From contig CAIJHQ010000014.1 in assembly GCA_903820505.1 (NCBI GenBank), positions 51,728 through 115,727 on the forward strand: DNA of 64,000 nucleotides, written 5' to 3'. Positions 8,082 through 18,092 of the stretch are shown piece by piece. The notes under the pieces were generated by a model. The model searched no databases and had not been told where the DNA came from. It was given only the letters and a program-made list of their open reading frames with translations. Within the stretch, counting starts at the first letter, position 1. The number at the start of each line of letters is the position of its first letter. A program made the position numbers and the translations under genes. This DNA comes from Candidatus Omnitrophota bacterium. GTDB taxonomy: Bacteria; Omnitrophota; Omnitrophia; Omnitrophales; Aquincolibacteriaceae.

Positions 8082-8524
8082 TTTTTCTTTTCGGGCCGGA
8101 ACAGGTTCAGGGCGAAAATACAGACGCCAATGGTGATCGCGGAATCCGCGATATTGAAAACGGGCCAAACGCGAAAATCAATAAAATCGATCACCGCCGC
8201 GAAACGCAGCCGGTCGATCCAGTTGCCGATCGCGCCCCCCAGGATAAGGCTCAGGGCCCAGCGGTTCGAGAGGCTCGCTTCATGGTGCGCTCGGTTCGCG
8301 ATCATGAAAAGAAAAACGAGACTGCCTGTGATCAGGGTAAAAAGGAGCGGTGCAAAACCGCTGAAAAGACCGAACGCGACGCCGGAGTTCCTGACCAGTG
8401 TAAAGTCCAGAACATGCGGGATAACGACTAAAGGTGTTTGAGAAGAAAGGTAGCGGAGCGCCAGGAATTTAGCGAGTTGATCGACAAGAACGACGATGCC
8501 TACAAGCCCGTAGAAAAAGATCAC
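8078..8524 (-). CDS. lspA: Signal peptidase II LspA
   Basis: A 148-residue four-helix membrane aspartyl protease that cleaves lipoprotein signal peptides. The two catalytic aspartates lie in GNWIDR near residue 104 and FNIADS near residue 127. LVDQLAKFLAL at the N-terminus and LVRNSGVAFGL are also family blocks. It overlaps the dksA-like gene upstream and lgt downstream by four bases each. Confidence 0.95.
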   Translation of the reverse strand: MIFFYGLVGIVVLVDQLAKFLALRYLSSQTPLVVIPHVLDFTLVRNSGVAFGLFSGFAPLLFTLITGSLVFLFMIANRAHHEASLSNRWALSLILGGAIGNWIDRLRFAAVIDFIDFRVWPVFNIADSAITIGVCIFALNLFRPEKKK

Positions 8525-9033
8525 GAGCGTCGCTTATTCTTCTCCTCTTCCTCTTGGGCCTTTTTGGAAAGACGCGTATAAGGCATGGCGAGAAGACGTT
8601 TTTTGGGGATCGGTGTGCCGTAGATCTCACAGATCCCGTACGTGCCCGCGTCGATCATTTTCAGGGCCGTATCGATGTCGTTCAGGATCTGTTGCTCGTT
8701 CGTCGCGAGCCCGATATTGAGCTCCCGGTCGTAATTGTCGCTGGCCATATCGGCCATATGAAAGCTGTATCCCGAAAGGTCCCCAGAGGCGTCCCGTTGG
8801 GACGTATTCAGGGTCTCCCCTTCGATCTGCTTCAGATCGCCCACGATCTTCTTACGGAGTTCCAGTAGAAGGCCCCTGAAAAGTTTTAAATCCGCCTGGG
8901 AAAGCCGCTTGACCTTCCCTACGCGGACCTTCTTCGACGATTTTCCGGACGGCTTCTTGGACGTCTTCCTGGCCGGCTTCCGGGACGATTTCCGGACGGA
9001 CTTCTTGGAGGATGATCTTTTCTTCTTTTTCAT
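8521..9033 (-). CDS. DksA/TraR-family protein with a degraded zinc finger
   Basis: A 170-residue protein: a lysine- and serine-rich N-terminal tail (about 40 residues), a helical region, then a DksA-type C-terminus. The helical part has DLSGYSFHMADMASDNYDRE, as in DksA-like regulators that act on RNA polymerase. The C-terminal block reads Y-G-I-C-E-I-Y-G-T-P-I-P-K-K-R-L, followed by L-A-M-P-Y. Only the first of the usual four zinc-binding cysteines is present, so the finger probably folds without metal. It is first in the operon with lspA, lgt and rluD. A role in RNA polymerase control is family knowledge, not shown by the sequence. Confidence 0.8.
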   Translation of the reverse strand: MKKKKRSSSKKSVRKSSRKPARKTSKKPSGKSSKKVRVGKVKRLSQADLKLFRGLLLELRKKIVGDLKQIEGETLNTSQRDASGDLSGYSFHMADMASDNYDRELNIGLATNEQQILNDIDTALKMIDAGTYGICEIYGTPIPKKRLLAMPYTRLSKKAQEEEEKNKRRS

Positions 9034-9071
9034 GAGTTCAGCACCCCTTCATTTAGGAAAATCGAGGCGGT

Positions 9072-9100
9072 ATTATACTGATGCGCGCCTGGGGAAGCAA
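9072..9100 (-). promoter_or_regulatory. Promoter of the dksA-lspA-lgt-rluD operon
   Basis: On the minus strand TTGCTT (9095-9100) and a perfect TATAAT (9072-9077) are separated by 17 bases. The leader to the ATG at 9033 is about 35 bases and includes AAGGGG as a possible ribosome site. Confidence 0.6.
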
Positions 9101-9103
9101 GCG

Positions 9104-10381
9104 CTAACTCAGCCCATTTTCGAGAAGAAAAGGCATCGAGCCCACTCCTTTTTTATGCATTTCCTTTTTCATGATCCGTATGAAGCTGTCAACCGCAATG
9201 GGGTCGAACTGCGCGCCGGCGCCGTTCTGGAGCTCCTGGAAAGCCTCCTCCATCGAGCGGCCCCCGCGGTAACACCGGCTTGAAACGATGGCGTGAAAAC
9301 TGTCCACAACGCTCAAAATACGCGCCTCGATCGGTATCTCGTCACCTCTGAGCCCCTGAGGGTACCCGCCCCCGTCATAGCGTTCATGATGCGCCAGGAT
9401 GATCTCCCGGACCTTTTTGAAATCGGTCAAAGGCTCAAGGATCTTTGCGCCCTTCTCCACGTGGGTCTTCATGATCTTCCACTCGTCGTCCGCCAGGGGC
9501 CCGGGTTTTGTCAGGATCGAATCGGGAATACCGATCTTCCCCACATCATGGAGGATCAGTGCGGCCGAAAGCACGTCTTTGCCGGGACCCGTCAGCTCCA
9601 TTCCCATTTCCCGCGCGGTCATCAGTCCGAGCCGTTCCACTTCGGAAATGTGCCCGTAAATGTTCGGCTCTTTGGCGTGGACCTCCTCGGCCAAAGAACG
9701 CATGATCTCGTAATAGGTTCTCTGTTCTTTGTGCCGCATGGTCTCGATCTCTTTAAGACGCTTCTCCAGTTCGCGGTTCTGCGCGATCAAGCTCTGGTTG
9801 TACTCGGCGGTCTTGATGGCCATGGAACAATCGTTCGCAAGCGTTTGAAAGAACACCACTTCCTGCTTCGAAAAATGCCGTCCGTTCCTGCGACCGCCCA
9901 ACATGAGCAATCCAACGGGAGTTTCCTTAAAATAGCCCGGGATCACAAGCTCAATGTTCAGATTTTGCATCGCCTTCTGGATGCCGGTCAAATGACTCCC
10001 TTTGGAATTCGTGGCCAAACGGAATTCTGCGCGCGACAACATTTTTTTGACATCCGAGAGAAAAAGGAAGTCCTTTTGAAAGGACAGTTTTTTCCGGGCA
10101 CCGCAGAACCACTGGATCAGAGGATGATCGCTGTCGAACTTCACCAGGCCAACGGGGAGCCGCTTGGCCCCACGGGAATTCACGAAAACATAGCGGTCGT
10201 TTTTCTGATCGAGGATCAGGAGGGCGGTATGACTCAGTCCAAAAGTGCGGTCAATGAACCGGGTGATGAGTTTAAGTAAACGCTCGGGACGTTTGAGGCG
10301 AACCATGCTGCGGGCCACATCGCGGAGGATCTCCTGATAATCGACCTTGGGAAGACTTAGAGGATCTTGGCCCTGCGGCAT
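9104..10381 (-). CDS. GAF plus HD-GYP domain cyclic-di-GMP phosphodiesterase
   Basis: A 425-residue cytoplasmic signalling protein. Residues about 20-200 look like a GAF-type sensor domain, a short coiled coil follows near 200-225, and residues about 230-410 form an HD-GYP domain. The metal-binding HD is in LHDVGKIGIPD near residue 278 and the HHERYDGGGYP block is near residue 335, both intact, so it is probably active on cyclic di-GMP. It lies 96 bases downstream of a receiver-domain gene and may act as its output, although it carries no receiver domain of its own. Confidence 0.9.
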   Translation of the reverse strand: MPQGQDPLSLPKVDYQEILRDVARSMVRLKRPERLLKLITRFIDRTFGLSHTALLILDQKNDRYVFVNSRGAKRLPVGLVKFDSDHPLIQWFCGARKKLSFQKDFLFLSDVKKMLSRAEFRLATNSKGSHLTGIQKAMQNLNIELVIPGYFKETPVGLLMLGGRRNGRHFSKQEVVFFQTLANDCSMAIKTAEYNQSLIAQNRELEKRLKEIETMRHKEQRTYYEIMRSLAEEVHAKEPNIYGHISEVERLGLMTAREMGMELTGPGKDVLSAALILHDVGKIGIPDSILTKPGPLADDEWKIMKTHVEKGAKILEPLTDFKKVREIILAHHERYDGGGYPQGLRGDEIPIEARILSVVDSFHAIVSSRCYRGGRSMEEAFQELQNGAGAQFDPIAVDSFIRIMKKEMHKKGVGSMPFLLENGLS

Positions 10382-10477
10382 AAAGAGTGCTCGAAATTCC
10401 TTTCTGGCCTACGGCGCGCCGGCGCCGCTTGAGGGATCTCGAATACCGCTCACCCGTCCAACGGCCGGAGAGCGGTA

Positions 10478-10855
10478 CTAGGCGCCTTTGGCGAAAAGAC
10501 TGATCTTGTCCTGGACGTCTTTCTCCAGATATTCGAGGCTTAAGGGCTTGGTGATGTAATTGTCCGCCCCGTAACGCATTGCCTCTTCGATCTTGTCCCC
10601 CGTTTCAACGGCGGTCACCATGATCACCTTGATCTTCGGATGCTCCGCCTTGATCTTTTTCAGGACCTTCAGACCGTCCATGCCCGGCATTTGAATGTCC
10701 AAGAGAACGACGTCGGGCTGAAAGGAGGCGACTTTTTCAAGCGCTTCCTCCCCGGAAAAACCCGTCGCGACCTTGTAATCGCGGTCTTCAAAAAAGATCT
10801 TCAGGAATTCACAGATCTCGATCTCGTCATCAACAATCAGCATTTTTTTTATCAT
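10478..10855 (-). CDS. Stand-alone response regulator receiver protein
   Basis: A 125-residue CheY-like domain with no output domain. Acidic residues D9/D10, the phospho-acceptor D53 in LLDIQMPG and a lysine in the YITKPLS block near residue 104 are all present. GGAGGGGG upstream supports the ATG at 10855. It follows the sensor kinase gene by 57 bases and precedes the HD-GYP gene, suggesting a kinase, receiver and phosphodiesterase series. It ends in TAG. Confidence 0.92.
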   Translation of the reverse strand: MIKKMLIVDDEIEICEFLKIFFEDRDYKVATGFSGEEALEKVASFQPDVVLLDIQMPGMDGLKVLKKIKAEHPKIKVIMVTAVETGDKIEEAMRYGADNYITKPLSLEYLEKDVQDKISLFAKGA

Positions 10856-10912
10856 AGCGCTCCCCCTCCAAGATTCTTGGCCTTCAATCCGCTGGTTGAA
10901 TACCCCTCTGTG

Positions 10913-12493
10913 CTACTTTTCCGTTCCCGAAACAAAAGCGAACGTCCCCTTCTTCTCCGTCTCCGCGGCCTGCGGGACCTCCGCGACATAAGGCAATTGG
11001 ACCATGAATAAACTTCCCTCACCTTCCCGGCTTTCCACGCGGATCGCGCCGCCGTAACGATGCACGATCTGTTTCGTGACAAAAAGACCGAGCCCGACGG
11101 CTTCATGCCGCGTGGTATAGAAAGGGTTGAAAACCTTGTCCAGGTGCTCTTCCGGAATCCCTTTCCCCGTGTCTGCGCACAAAATCTCAACGAGCTCTTC
11201 GTCGCGGCGGTACTTCAACTCCACCTGGATCTTCCCCTGCGTCCCGACAGCTTCCACCGCGTTAAGCAGCAGATTCAAAAAGATCTCACGGACCTCCTGC
11301 ATGTTCGCGTAATACTGCGGAAGCTCCGGGTCCAGCGTCTTCGTGATCTCGATCTGGTCCAATGAAGCCTGGTACGCCAGCAAAGCCAGCGTCTCGTCCA
11401 GGACCCTCTCGAGGGAGACTTTCTCCTGCGGACCGCGCGCGCCCTGCGAATACATCAAAAGCTTCTTGGTTATATCGGCCGCCCTCCTTGTTTGCTTCAC
11501 TATGGCGTTCAAGGCATCCTGGACGTTCTGTTCAAGCTGCTTCGGACCTTTCTGCATGAGGAGGACCTGCGCCTTCCCCGAAATAATGGCCAAAGGATTA
11601 TGGATCTCGTGGGCGATGCCCGCGGCGAGCTGTTCGATCGCGTTCAACTTGGTCTTTTGGATCCACTGGGACTGCGAATCCTGAAGTTCAAGGTTGAGCT
11701 GGCGAAGCCTTTTGACGACCAGGGCGTTATGAATGCTCCGGGCGATCACTCCCGCGAATTCGCGGAAAAAATGAAAATCGGACTGATCGAACATGGTGTC
11801 CGGATGCAGAGCCCCGAACGCGACCAGCCCTACCAGCTCCCCTTTCACAAAAAGCGGCATGACCCAGCCGGCCTGCAGCATGTCAAAATCATGGGACAAG
11901 GCGTTCGCCTCCTGCCAGGAAAGGCTTTGCAGGAGCAGTCCCCGGACCAGGATGTGCGGTCCGCTCTCGTGGATCACCCTCACAAGCGGCGCATCGACGG
12001 CAAGCCGCAGACGCTTCGAGGCGCTGATCTGCCAGCCGTAGGCGGAAGCCACTTCGAAATTATTCTGAACGGGGTCGGGAACAAGCAGGGCCACCGTCTT
12101 GAGATGAAGGACCTCCCCGAAGGTATTGACCACAAGATTGGAGATCTCCTGAAGATCGAGATTTATGGCCAGGTCGTCGGCCAGGCCCATGAGCGTCATC
12201 TGGGTGAAACTTTTTTTATGGAAAAAATGTTTTTCGAGGAGCCCCTTCACGAACCGTTCGACCGGTTTGTAGGCGAGCAAGTAAATGACCGTCATGACAA
12301 AGATCGGGGTCAGCGGATGACGCCCCCAGACCGCGGCGGCGGAAGGCAGCAGAAAAGGAAGCACGTACGCCACCAGCGCCCCGATAAAGAAGAGGATCAG
12401 CCCGACAAGGACCTTCTTCAGGACGGACCTCGGAGATCTCAGATGAAAAAGCATGGTCTTGTTAAAAATGGGAGAACCCTCTTTCTGGATCAT
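10913..12493 (-). CDS. Membrane-anchored sensor histidine kinase with GAF domain
   Basis: A 526-residue kinase. Two membrane helices lie near residues 27-50 and 62-78, then a GAF-like domain near 95-265, a short coiled coil, a dimerisation domain with the phospho-acceptor histidine in [13 protein letters not shown] near residue 294, and a HATPase domain with N box ([10 protein letters not shown]), G1 (DTGKGIPEE) and G2 (GLGLFV). The C-terminal 20 residues are a polar tail. It starts with an ATGA overlap on the ileS stop, so it is translationally coupled to a tRNA synthetase. The receiver gene downstream is the likely partner. Confidence 0.9.
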   Translation of the reverse strand: MIQKEGSPIFNKTMLFHLRSPRSVLKKVLVGLILFFIGALVAYVLPFLLPSAAAVWGRHPLTPIFVMTVIYLLAYKPVERFVKGLLEKHFFHKKSFTQMTLMGLADDLAINLDLQEISNLVVNTFGEVLHLKTVALLVPDPVQNNFEVASAYGWQISASKRLRLAVDAPLVRVIHESGPHILVRGLLLQSLSWQEANALSHDFDMLQAGWVMPLFVKGELVGLVAFGALHPDTMFDQSDFHFFREFAGVIARSIHNALVVKRLRQLNLELQDSQSQWIQKTKLNAIEQLAAGIAHEIHNPLAIISGKAQVLLMQKGPKQLEQNVQDALNAIVKQTRRAADITKKLLMYSQGARGPQEKVSLERVLDETLALLAYQASLDQIEITKTLDPELPQYYANMQEVREIFLNLLLNAVEAVGTQGKIQVELKYRRDEELVEILCADTGKGIPEEHLDKVFNPFYTTRHEAVGLGLFVTKQIVHRYGGAIRVESREGEGSLFMVQLPYVAEVPQAAETEKKGTFAFVSGTEK

Positions 12494-15342
12494 CTGTTGG
12501 GACCTCGAAAAACCTCACTGCACTTTGAACACAACGCCGGATGGCCGGGGTCCTGCCCGACGGACTCGGAATAATTCCAGCACCGCACGCACTTCGAACC
12601 CTCCGCCTTCGTCACCAGGACGTTCAATTTCAGCTTCGTCTGGAAGACCGCGGAAAGGCCTTCTGAGGCTTCCATACCCGCCAAAGCCCCCGCCGCCAGT
12701 GAGACCTGAGACACCACCAGGACACGAGCGAGATCCTTTTCATACCTGTGTAATATTTCGGCTGATTTCGGATCTTCTACACTCAGGATCACTTTTGCTT
12801 CAAGCCCCGCCCCGATCGTCTTGTTTTCCCGCTGTTTTTCAAGGAACGGCGTGACCATGTCGCGGACCTCACGGAGATGCTCCCATTCCTCGAATTCGGA
12901 AGACGAATGCACATCTTTTAGAACCGGCCACGCGCTGGCATGGACCGTCGCAACCCCTTCTTCGAGCTTGTAAGATCTCCAGACCTCGTCGGCGGTGAAC
13001 GGCAGGACCGGAGCGACAAGTTTCACGAGCCGCTCGAGAATATAGAAGAGCGCGGTCTGGGCCGACCGCCGGAGCCACGAATCCGCCGCCGCGGTATAAA
13101 GCGTATCCTTCAGCGCGTCCAGATAATAGGCGCTCAGATCGACGACGCAGAAATTGTAGATCTCCCGGTAGATCTGATGGAATTCAAAACGCTCGAAAAG
13201 GTCCGTCACGATCCCGACCAGCTTGTCAGTCTTGACCAAGGCCCAGCGGTCCAGCGGATGCATTTTTTCGAAAGGGACTTTGTTTTTTGGAAATTCGAAA
13301 TCATAGAGATTGGACAAAAGATACCGGAACGTGTTGCGGATCTTGCGGTAAGTTTCCACCAGCTGCTTGAGGATCTCGTTGGAAAGCCGGACGTCGAACT
13401 GGTAGTCGCAGGAAGCCACCCACAACCGCAGGACGTCCGCGCCGAATTCTTTCATCACTTCCTGCGGCGTCACGACATTGCCGGCGGATTTCGACATCTT
13501 CTTCCCCTGCCCGTCCATCACGAAACCGTGCGTCAGCACGCTCTTGAATGAACTTTGCCCCTCCAGCGCCATGGCCGTGGTCAAAGCGCTCTGGAACCAG
13601 CCGCGATGCTGGTCCGAACCTTCCAGGTAGAGATCGGCGGGATATTGAAGCTCCGGATGCCGGCGCAGCACTGCCTGATGACTCACGCCGGAATCGAACC
13701 AGACATCGATAATGTCGGTCTCTTTTTCGAATTCCGTTCCCTTGCACTTGGGACAATGGAGCCCCACCGGCAAAAAATCCCCGGCCGGACGCGCGAACCA
13801 GGCGTCCGCGCCTTCTTTCTTGAAAAATTCCAGGATCTTCTCCTTGGATTCTTTCACAAAGTGGACATCGGTACATTTCTTACAACGGACGATCGGGATC
13901 GGCACTCCCCAATACCGCTGGCGCGACAGGCACCATTCCGGACGCGTCTCCACCATGGCGGCGATGCGGTTCTTCCCCCAATCCGGGATGAAACGGATGT
14001 TCTTTTCGATCGCTCCCTGCATGCGTTTGCGGAGGTCTTTGTGATCGATCTTCATGAACCACTGCGTGGTCGCGCGGAAAAGGATCGGCTTTTTGCACCG
14101 CCAGCAGTGCGGGTAGGAATGCGAATGGTCCGCCTCATGGAGCAAAAGCTTTTTTTCTTTCAGGATCTCGACGATCTTCGGGTTCGCCTTAAAAACATGC
14201 TCGCCCTGGCACGCGCCAAACTCTTCGGTAAATCTCCCGCGGGAATCGACCGGCGAAAGGATCGGAAGCTGGTTATCCAGATGACCGAATTGATAGTCCT
14301 CTTCGCCGTGCCCCGGCGCAATATGGACGATCCCGGTACCGTCTTCGCTGGAAACATAATCCGCGAGGATCGCCCGGCCCTTGCGCGGCAGAAAAGGATG
14401 CGTGTATTCAAGTCCTTCCAACTGCTTTCCGTTGAGGCTCACGATGCTTTCGGCCAGCGGCGTTTTGAGGTGCAACGTATGGATGAACGGGACCCGCGCG
14501 TCCGCGAGGCACCATACCTCATGTCCCATGTCCAAAAAGGAATATTGCAACTCCGGATGCAGCGCCACGCCGACGTTCGCCGGGAGTGTCCAGGGCGTCG
14601 TCGTCCAGACCAGAAGGAAAACGGGCCGGCCGCCGAACTTGTTGAAATCCGTCGGGCTGAGTCTGGTGTGGAGCGTCTCCGGAACCACGGGGAATTTCAC
14701 AAAAACGGATTTGGAGACCTTGTCCTCGTATTCAAGTTCCGCGTCCGCGAGCGCGGTTTCGCAATCAAAGCACCAGGGAACGGGCTTCAGGCGCTGTTCG
14801 ATAAAACCTTCTTCATACAACCGGATGAACGAATCCGCAATGGAAGCCTGATATTCGTAATTCATCGTCAGGTACGGTTTTTCCCACTCGCCGAAGATCC
14901 CGAGCCGTTTGAACTCCTCGCGCTGGGTCCCGATGAACTTTTCCGCGTAGCGGCGCGCCTGTTCGCGGAAAGGAACGCGTTCCACTTCCTCTTTGCGTTT
15001 GCCCATTTCTTTCAGGCACTGGTGCTCGATCGGAAGGCCGTGGCAGTCCCATCCGGGAACATAAAGAGCGTCGTGTCCGCGCATCGTCCGGTATTTAACG
15101 ATCAGGTCCTTGAGGACTTTGTTCAGCGCGTGGCCGATATGGATGTGGCCGTTCGCGTAGGGCGGTCCGTCGTGCAGCACGTACTTGGGGCGGCCGGCCG
15201 ACTTTTTACGGATCTGCGCGTACACACCTTCCCGCTCCCATCCCTTCAGCATCTCCGGCTCACGCTGGGCAAGGTTCGCCTTCATGGGAAAATCGGTCTG
15301 CGGCAGATTCAACGTGTCTTTATAATTTTTTTCTTGTGTCAT
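12490..15342 (-). CDS. ileS: Isoleucyl-tRNA synthetase
   Basis: A 950-residue class I synthetase that charges tRNA-Ile. HIGH is at residues 68-71, the KMSKS loop is near residue 615, an editing domain lies between, and four cysteines in CVRCW and CSKC at the extreme C-terminus form the zinc site of bacterial-type Ile[11 protein letters not shown] and [10 protein letters not shown] are intact family blocks. The start gives [14 protein letters not shown], the usual N-terminus. It lies 60 bases after the nucleoside phosphorylase gene and overlaps the histidine kinase gene by four bases. Confidence 0.97.
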   Translation of the reverse strand: MTQEKNYKDTLNLPQTDFPMKANLAQREPEMLKGWEREGVYAQIRKKSAGRPKYVLHDGPPYANGHIHIGHALNKVLKDLIVKYRTMRGHDALYVPGWDCHGLPIEHQCLKEMGKRKEEVERVPFREQARRYAEKFIGTQREEFKRLGIFGEWEKPYLTMNYEYQASIADSFIRLYEEGFIEQRLKPVPWCFDCETALADAELEYEDKVSKSVFVKFPVVPETLHTRLSPTDFNKFGGRPVFLLVWTTTPWTLPANVGVALHPELQYSFLDMGHEVWCLADARVPFIHTLHLKTPLAESIVSLNGKQLEGLEYTHPFLPRKGRAILADYVSSEDGTGIVHIAPGHGEEDYQFGHLDNQLPILSPVDSRGRFTEEFGACQGEHVFKANPKIVEILKEKKLLLHEADHSHSYPHCWRCKKPILFRATTQWFMKIDHKDLRKRMQGAIEKNIRFIPDWGKNRIAAMVETRPEWCLSRQRYWGVPIPIVRCKKCTDVHFVKESKEKILEFFKKEGADAWFARPAGDFLPVGLHCPKCKGTEFEKETDIIDVWFDSGVSHQAVLRRHPELQYPADLYLEGSDQHRGWFQSALTTAMALEGQSSFKSVLTHGFVMDGQGKKMSKSAGNVVTPQEVMKEFGADVLRLWVASCDYQFDVRLSNEILKQLVETYRKIRNTFRYLLSNLYDFEFPKNKVPFEKMHPLDRWALVKTDKLVGIVTDLFERFEFHQIYREIYNFCVVDLSAYYLDALKDTLYTAAADSWLRRSAQTALFYILERLVKLVAPVLPFTADEVWRSYKLEEGVATVHASAWPVLKDVHSSSEFEEWEHLREVRDMVTPFLEKQRENKTIGAGLEAKVILSVEDPKSAEILHRYEKDLARVLVVSQVSLAAGALAGMEASEGLSAVFQTKLKLNVLVTKAEGSKCVRCWNYSESVGQDPGHPALCSKCSEVFRGPNR

Positions 15343-15402
15343 AAGGATCTCAGTTCAACGCCCGGCGGGACTTTTTTCCGTTGTATGTCCGGCTTCGCGC
15401 CC

Positions 15403-16251
15403 TCAGAATTTCGCGATAGCGGCGCCGATCAATTTGTCCAGTTTGGAGCCGGCCTCGTTCGCGGTCTTGATGATCTCTTCGATGTTGCACGGTTCGAGAT
15501 GGTCCGGATCGCAAGCATCGGTCACCACACTCACCCCAAGAACTTCCATTCCCATATGCGCCGCCACGATCACTTCCGGGACCGTGGACATCCCGACAAG
15601 GTCCGCGCCAAAATTCCGCATCATGCGGTACTCGGCGCGCGTCTCGAGGCAGGGCCCCGTCACGCCGACATAAACCCCGCGGCTGACCGGCACCTTCACT
15701 TCTTTGGCCGCCTGCGCCGCCAGTTCTATGAGACGGTTCGAGTACGGCTCGCACATATCGGGAAACCGGCTGCCCAGTTTATCCTCGTTCGGTCCTATCA
15801 AGGGATTCACGCCCATAAAATTAATGTGATCCGTGATCAGCACGATCTCGCCCTTCCGGTATCCCAGATTGAGCCCGCCGGCGGCGTTCGACACCACCAG
15901 GGTCTTTGCCCCGAGCTGGCGCAACACCCGCACCGGGAACGTCACCTCTTCAAGGGAATACCCTTCGTAAAAATGGTACCGCCCTTCCATCACCGCGACC
16001 TTCTTTCCGCTCAGTTCGCCCAGGATCAAATTCCCGCTGTGGGATTTGACCGTCGTATGCGGAAAATGAGGCAGTTCACCGTAGGAAAACACCTTCTCCT
16101 CCTTGACGCGTTTCGCGAGATTGCCAAGCCCGGTCCCGAGGATCAGCAGGATCTCCGGCTCAAAAGAGGTTTCCCGGCGGATATGGGACAGGCATTTTTC
16201 GATCCGGCCCATGACGCCCGGTTCATTTTTACAAGAGAACTTCATCGGCAT
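15403..16251 (-). CDS. Purine nucleoside phosphorylase
   Basis: A 282-residue enzyme of the inosine/guanosine phosphorylase family, which cleaves purine nucleosides with phosphate to base and ribose-1-phosphate. ILGTGLGNLA, MEGRYHFYEGY, SNAAGGLN and GVTGPCLETRAEY are conserved family blocks, and VVTDACDP is near the C-terminus. The length matches the trimeric class. It sits between yggT and ileS with short gaps, consistent with one transcript. Confidence 0.92.
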   Translation of the reverse strand: MPMKFSCKNEPGVMGRIEKCLSHIRRETSFEPEILLILGTGLGNLAKRVKEEKVFSYGELPHFPHTTVKSHSGNLILGELSGKKVAVMEGRYHFYEGYSLEEVTFPVRVLRQLGAKTLVVSNAAGGLNLGYRKGEIVLITDHINFMGVNPLIGPNEDKLGSRFPDMCEPYSNRLIELAAQAAKEVKVPVSRGVYVGVTGPCLETRAEYRMMRNFGADLVGMSTVPEVIVAAHMGMEVLGVSVVTDACDPDHLEPCNIEEIIKTANEAGSKLDKLIGAAIAKF

Positions 16252-16264
16252 GGATCATTTCCTC

Positions 16265-16564
16265 CTATTGGAACATGTAAGCGATCCTTAAAAGGACCGT
16301 GACAAGGATCCGGTTCGCGACATAGATCGTAAAAAAAGCGAGCAACGGCGTAAGGTCCATCATCCCGATACGAAGCGGGATCCGCCGCAAAGGTTCCAGA
16401 AGGGGTTCCGTTACCTGATGCAGAAATTGGGCCACGCTCGAGTACGGATCGACCGGAAACCAGGAAAGAACGATCCGGGCGAAGATCAGCCAGTAAAGGA
16501 TCGTGCAGACACCGTTCACCAGCATCGCCAGCCCTTGAAATACGATCCCGATAACGAACATCAC
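16265..16564 (-). CDS. yggT: YggT-family membrane protein
   Basis: A 99-residue protein with two hydrophobic segments and the family block ARIVLSWFPVDPYS, followed by VTEPLLEPLRRIPLR. The function is poorly defined; homologues often neighbour yggS and proC, exactly as here. It begins seven bases after the proC stop. Confidence 0.9.
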   Translation of the reverse strand: MMFVIGIVFQGLAMLVNGVCTILYWLIFARIVLSWFPVDPYSSVAQFLHQVTEPLLEPLRRIPLRIGMMDLTPLLAFFTIYVANRILVTVLLRIAYMFQ

Positions 16565-16570
16565 ACCCTC

Positions 16571-17377
16571 CTAAGCGTTTTTCCGGAGCGCGCGGCACCG
16601 CGCCACCGCGGCGGTCAGCGCCTGCCGGAAGATCCGGCCGAACTTTTTCTTTTTCAGGACTTTGAGCGCGGCCTCGGTCGCCCCTTTTTTCGACGTCACC
16701 CGCTGCCGCAGCACCGCGGGGGAAACGTCCGCGCCTCGTGCCAGCAGAGCGGCGCCAATGGCCGTCTGGACCGCCAGTTCCGTGGCCACCTTCCGCGGCA
16801 GCCCCTGCTTCGCGGCGAAATCTTCCAGGAGTTCCATCAGATGAAAAAAGTACGCCGGGCCGTTCCCGCTCACCGCGGTCGCCAGATCAAGTTGGTCCTC
16901 GGAAAGCCGGGCCACCTTGCCGCAACCGGAAAAAAGTTTTTCGGCGTAGGAAAGACTCCGTCTGTCCCGGCCGCAGATCGCCGTCATCGATTCTCCGACC
17001 ACCGCGCCGAGATTCGGCATCGCACGGACCACCGGGACCTTTTTCCCGAACGCCCGCAGGATCCCCGCGGTCGAAAGTCCGGCCAGGATCGTAATAAGAC
17101 AGTGGTCCTTCCTCAGAAAACCCCGGCTTTCCGCCGCGAATTCCTGAAAATCCTGCGGCTTCATCGCCAGCAGGATCACATCCGAATGCCGGAACAATTC
17201 TCCGACCGAAGACGCCTGATGAGCGCCCGTTTTGCGCGCAAAAAGTTTCGCCCTCGCGGCGATCTTGTCATAAACCCATATCCTGCCGGAGGCCGCGATG
17301 CGCCCCTTGAGGACTCCCTGAAGGATCGAAGTCCCCATGTTCCCCGCTCCGACAAGCCCGATCGTTCTATACATCAT
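16571..17377 (-). CDS. proC: Pyrroline-5-carboxylate reductase
   Basis: A 268-residue NAD(P)H-dependent enzyme for the last step of proline synthesis. The Rossmann motif GAGNMG is at residues 10-15, and VRAMPNLGAVVGE and AVSGNGPAYFF are family signatures. The C-terminal end is unusually basic. It follows yggS by 17 bases. Confidence 0.93.
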   Translation of the reverse strand: MMYRTIGLVGAGNMGTSILQGVLKGRIAASGRIWVYDKIAARAKLFARKTGAHQASSVGELFRHSDVILLAMKPQDFQEFAAESRGFLRKDHCLITILAGLSTAGILRAFGKKVPVVRAMPNLGAVVGESMTAICGRDRRSLSYAEKLFSGCGKVARLSEDQLDLATAVSGNGPAYFFHLMELLEDFAAKQGLPRKVATELAVQTAIGAALLARGADVSPAVLRQRVTSKKGATEAALKVLKKKKFGRIFRQALTAAVARCRALRKNA

Positions 17378-17394
17378 TTCTCCCTATCGTTCTA

Positions 17395-18084
17395 TTAAAC
17401 GTTCCCCCGCGGAAAGATCAGAGACCCGATTCTAAGCATATTCGCGCCTTCTTCAATGGCAATTTTGTAGTCCGCCGACATCCCCATGGACAGAACTTCC
17501 CAAGAGTGTGCCGGATACTCCTTTTTGAGCGATCCGAAAAGTTCCCGGGTCCGCCGGAAACAATCACGGATCCTCCCGGTATCATCTGTCAGCGGCCCGA
17601 TCGTCATGAGCCCCCGCAACCGGACCGAAGACGCCGCCGCCACCGCCTTCATGAGCGTGCCGACGTCCTCGGGAGCGCATCCAAACTTTGTTTCTTCACG
17701 GGACATGTTGACCTGCAGCAGGCACGGAACTTCCTTCACGCCCTTCGCCTTGGCCTGCTTCTCGATCTCCGCCGCGAGAGCGGGACGATCGAGCGACTGG
17801 ATCAATGCGACGTTCCCGACCACGAACTTAACTTTATTGGTTTGTAAATGTCCTATCAGATGCCAGCGAATGTCGGTCGGAAGCAGATCTTTTTTTTCCT
17901 GCCACTCCTGGACACGGTTCTCTCCAAAATCCCGCTCCCCCGCACCGTAAACCTCGAGGATCCCGGCCGGCTCGACGGTCTTTGTCACGATCACCAGCCG
18001 GATCTCTTCGGGATCCCTTCCGCAGCGCAACGCCGTTTCCCGGATAGACTGTTTTAGGTCTTGCACGTTCGTCGGCTGGGACAT
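17395..18084 (-). CDS. yggS: YggS-family PLP homeostasis protein
   Basis: A 229-residue PLP-binding barrel protein thought to buffer pyridoxal phosphate. The PLP lysine lies in IVTKT near residue 35, and FGENRVQEW, WHLIGHLQTNKVK and LSMGMSADY are conserved. The order yggS, proC, yggT is a frequent bacterial arrangement. Confidence 0.93.
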   Translation of the reverse strand: MSQPTNVQDLKQSIRETALRCGRDPEEIRLVIVTKTVEPAGILEVYGAGERDFGENRVQEWQEKKDLLPTDIRWHLIGHLQTNKVKFVVGNVALIQSLDRPALAAEIEKQAKAKGVKEVPCLLQVNMSREETKFGCAPEDVGTLMKAVAAASSVRLRGLMTIGPLTDDTGRIRDCFRRTRELFGSLKKEYPAHSWEVLSMGMSADYKIAIEEGANMLRIGSLIFPRGNV

Positions 18085-18092
18085 GGGCGGGC

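Noticed and set aside
15343..15402. T-box leader before ileS
   Set aside because: The gap is only 60 bases and contains no T-box sequence or specifier-loop structure that I can see.
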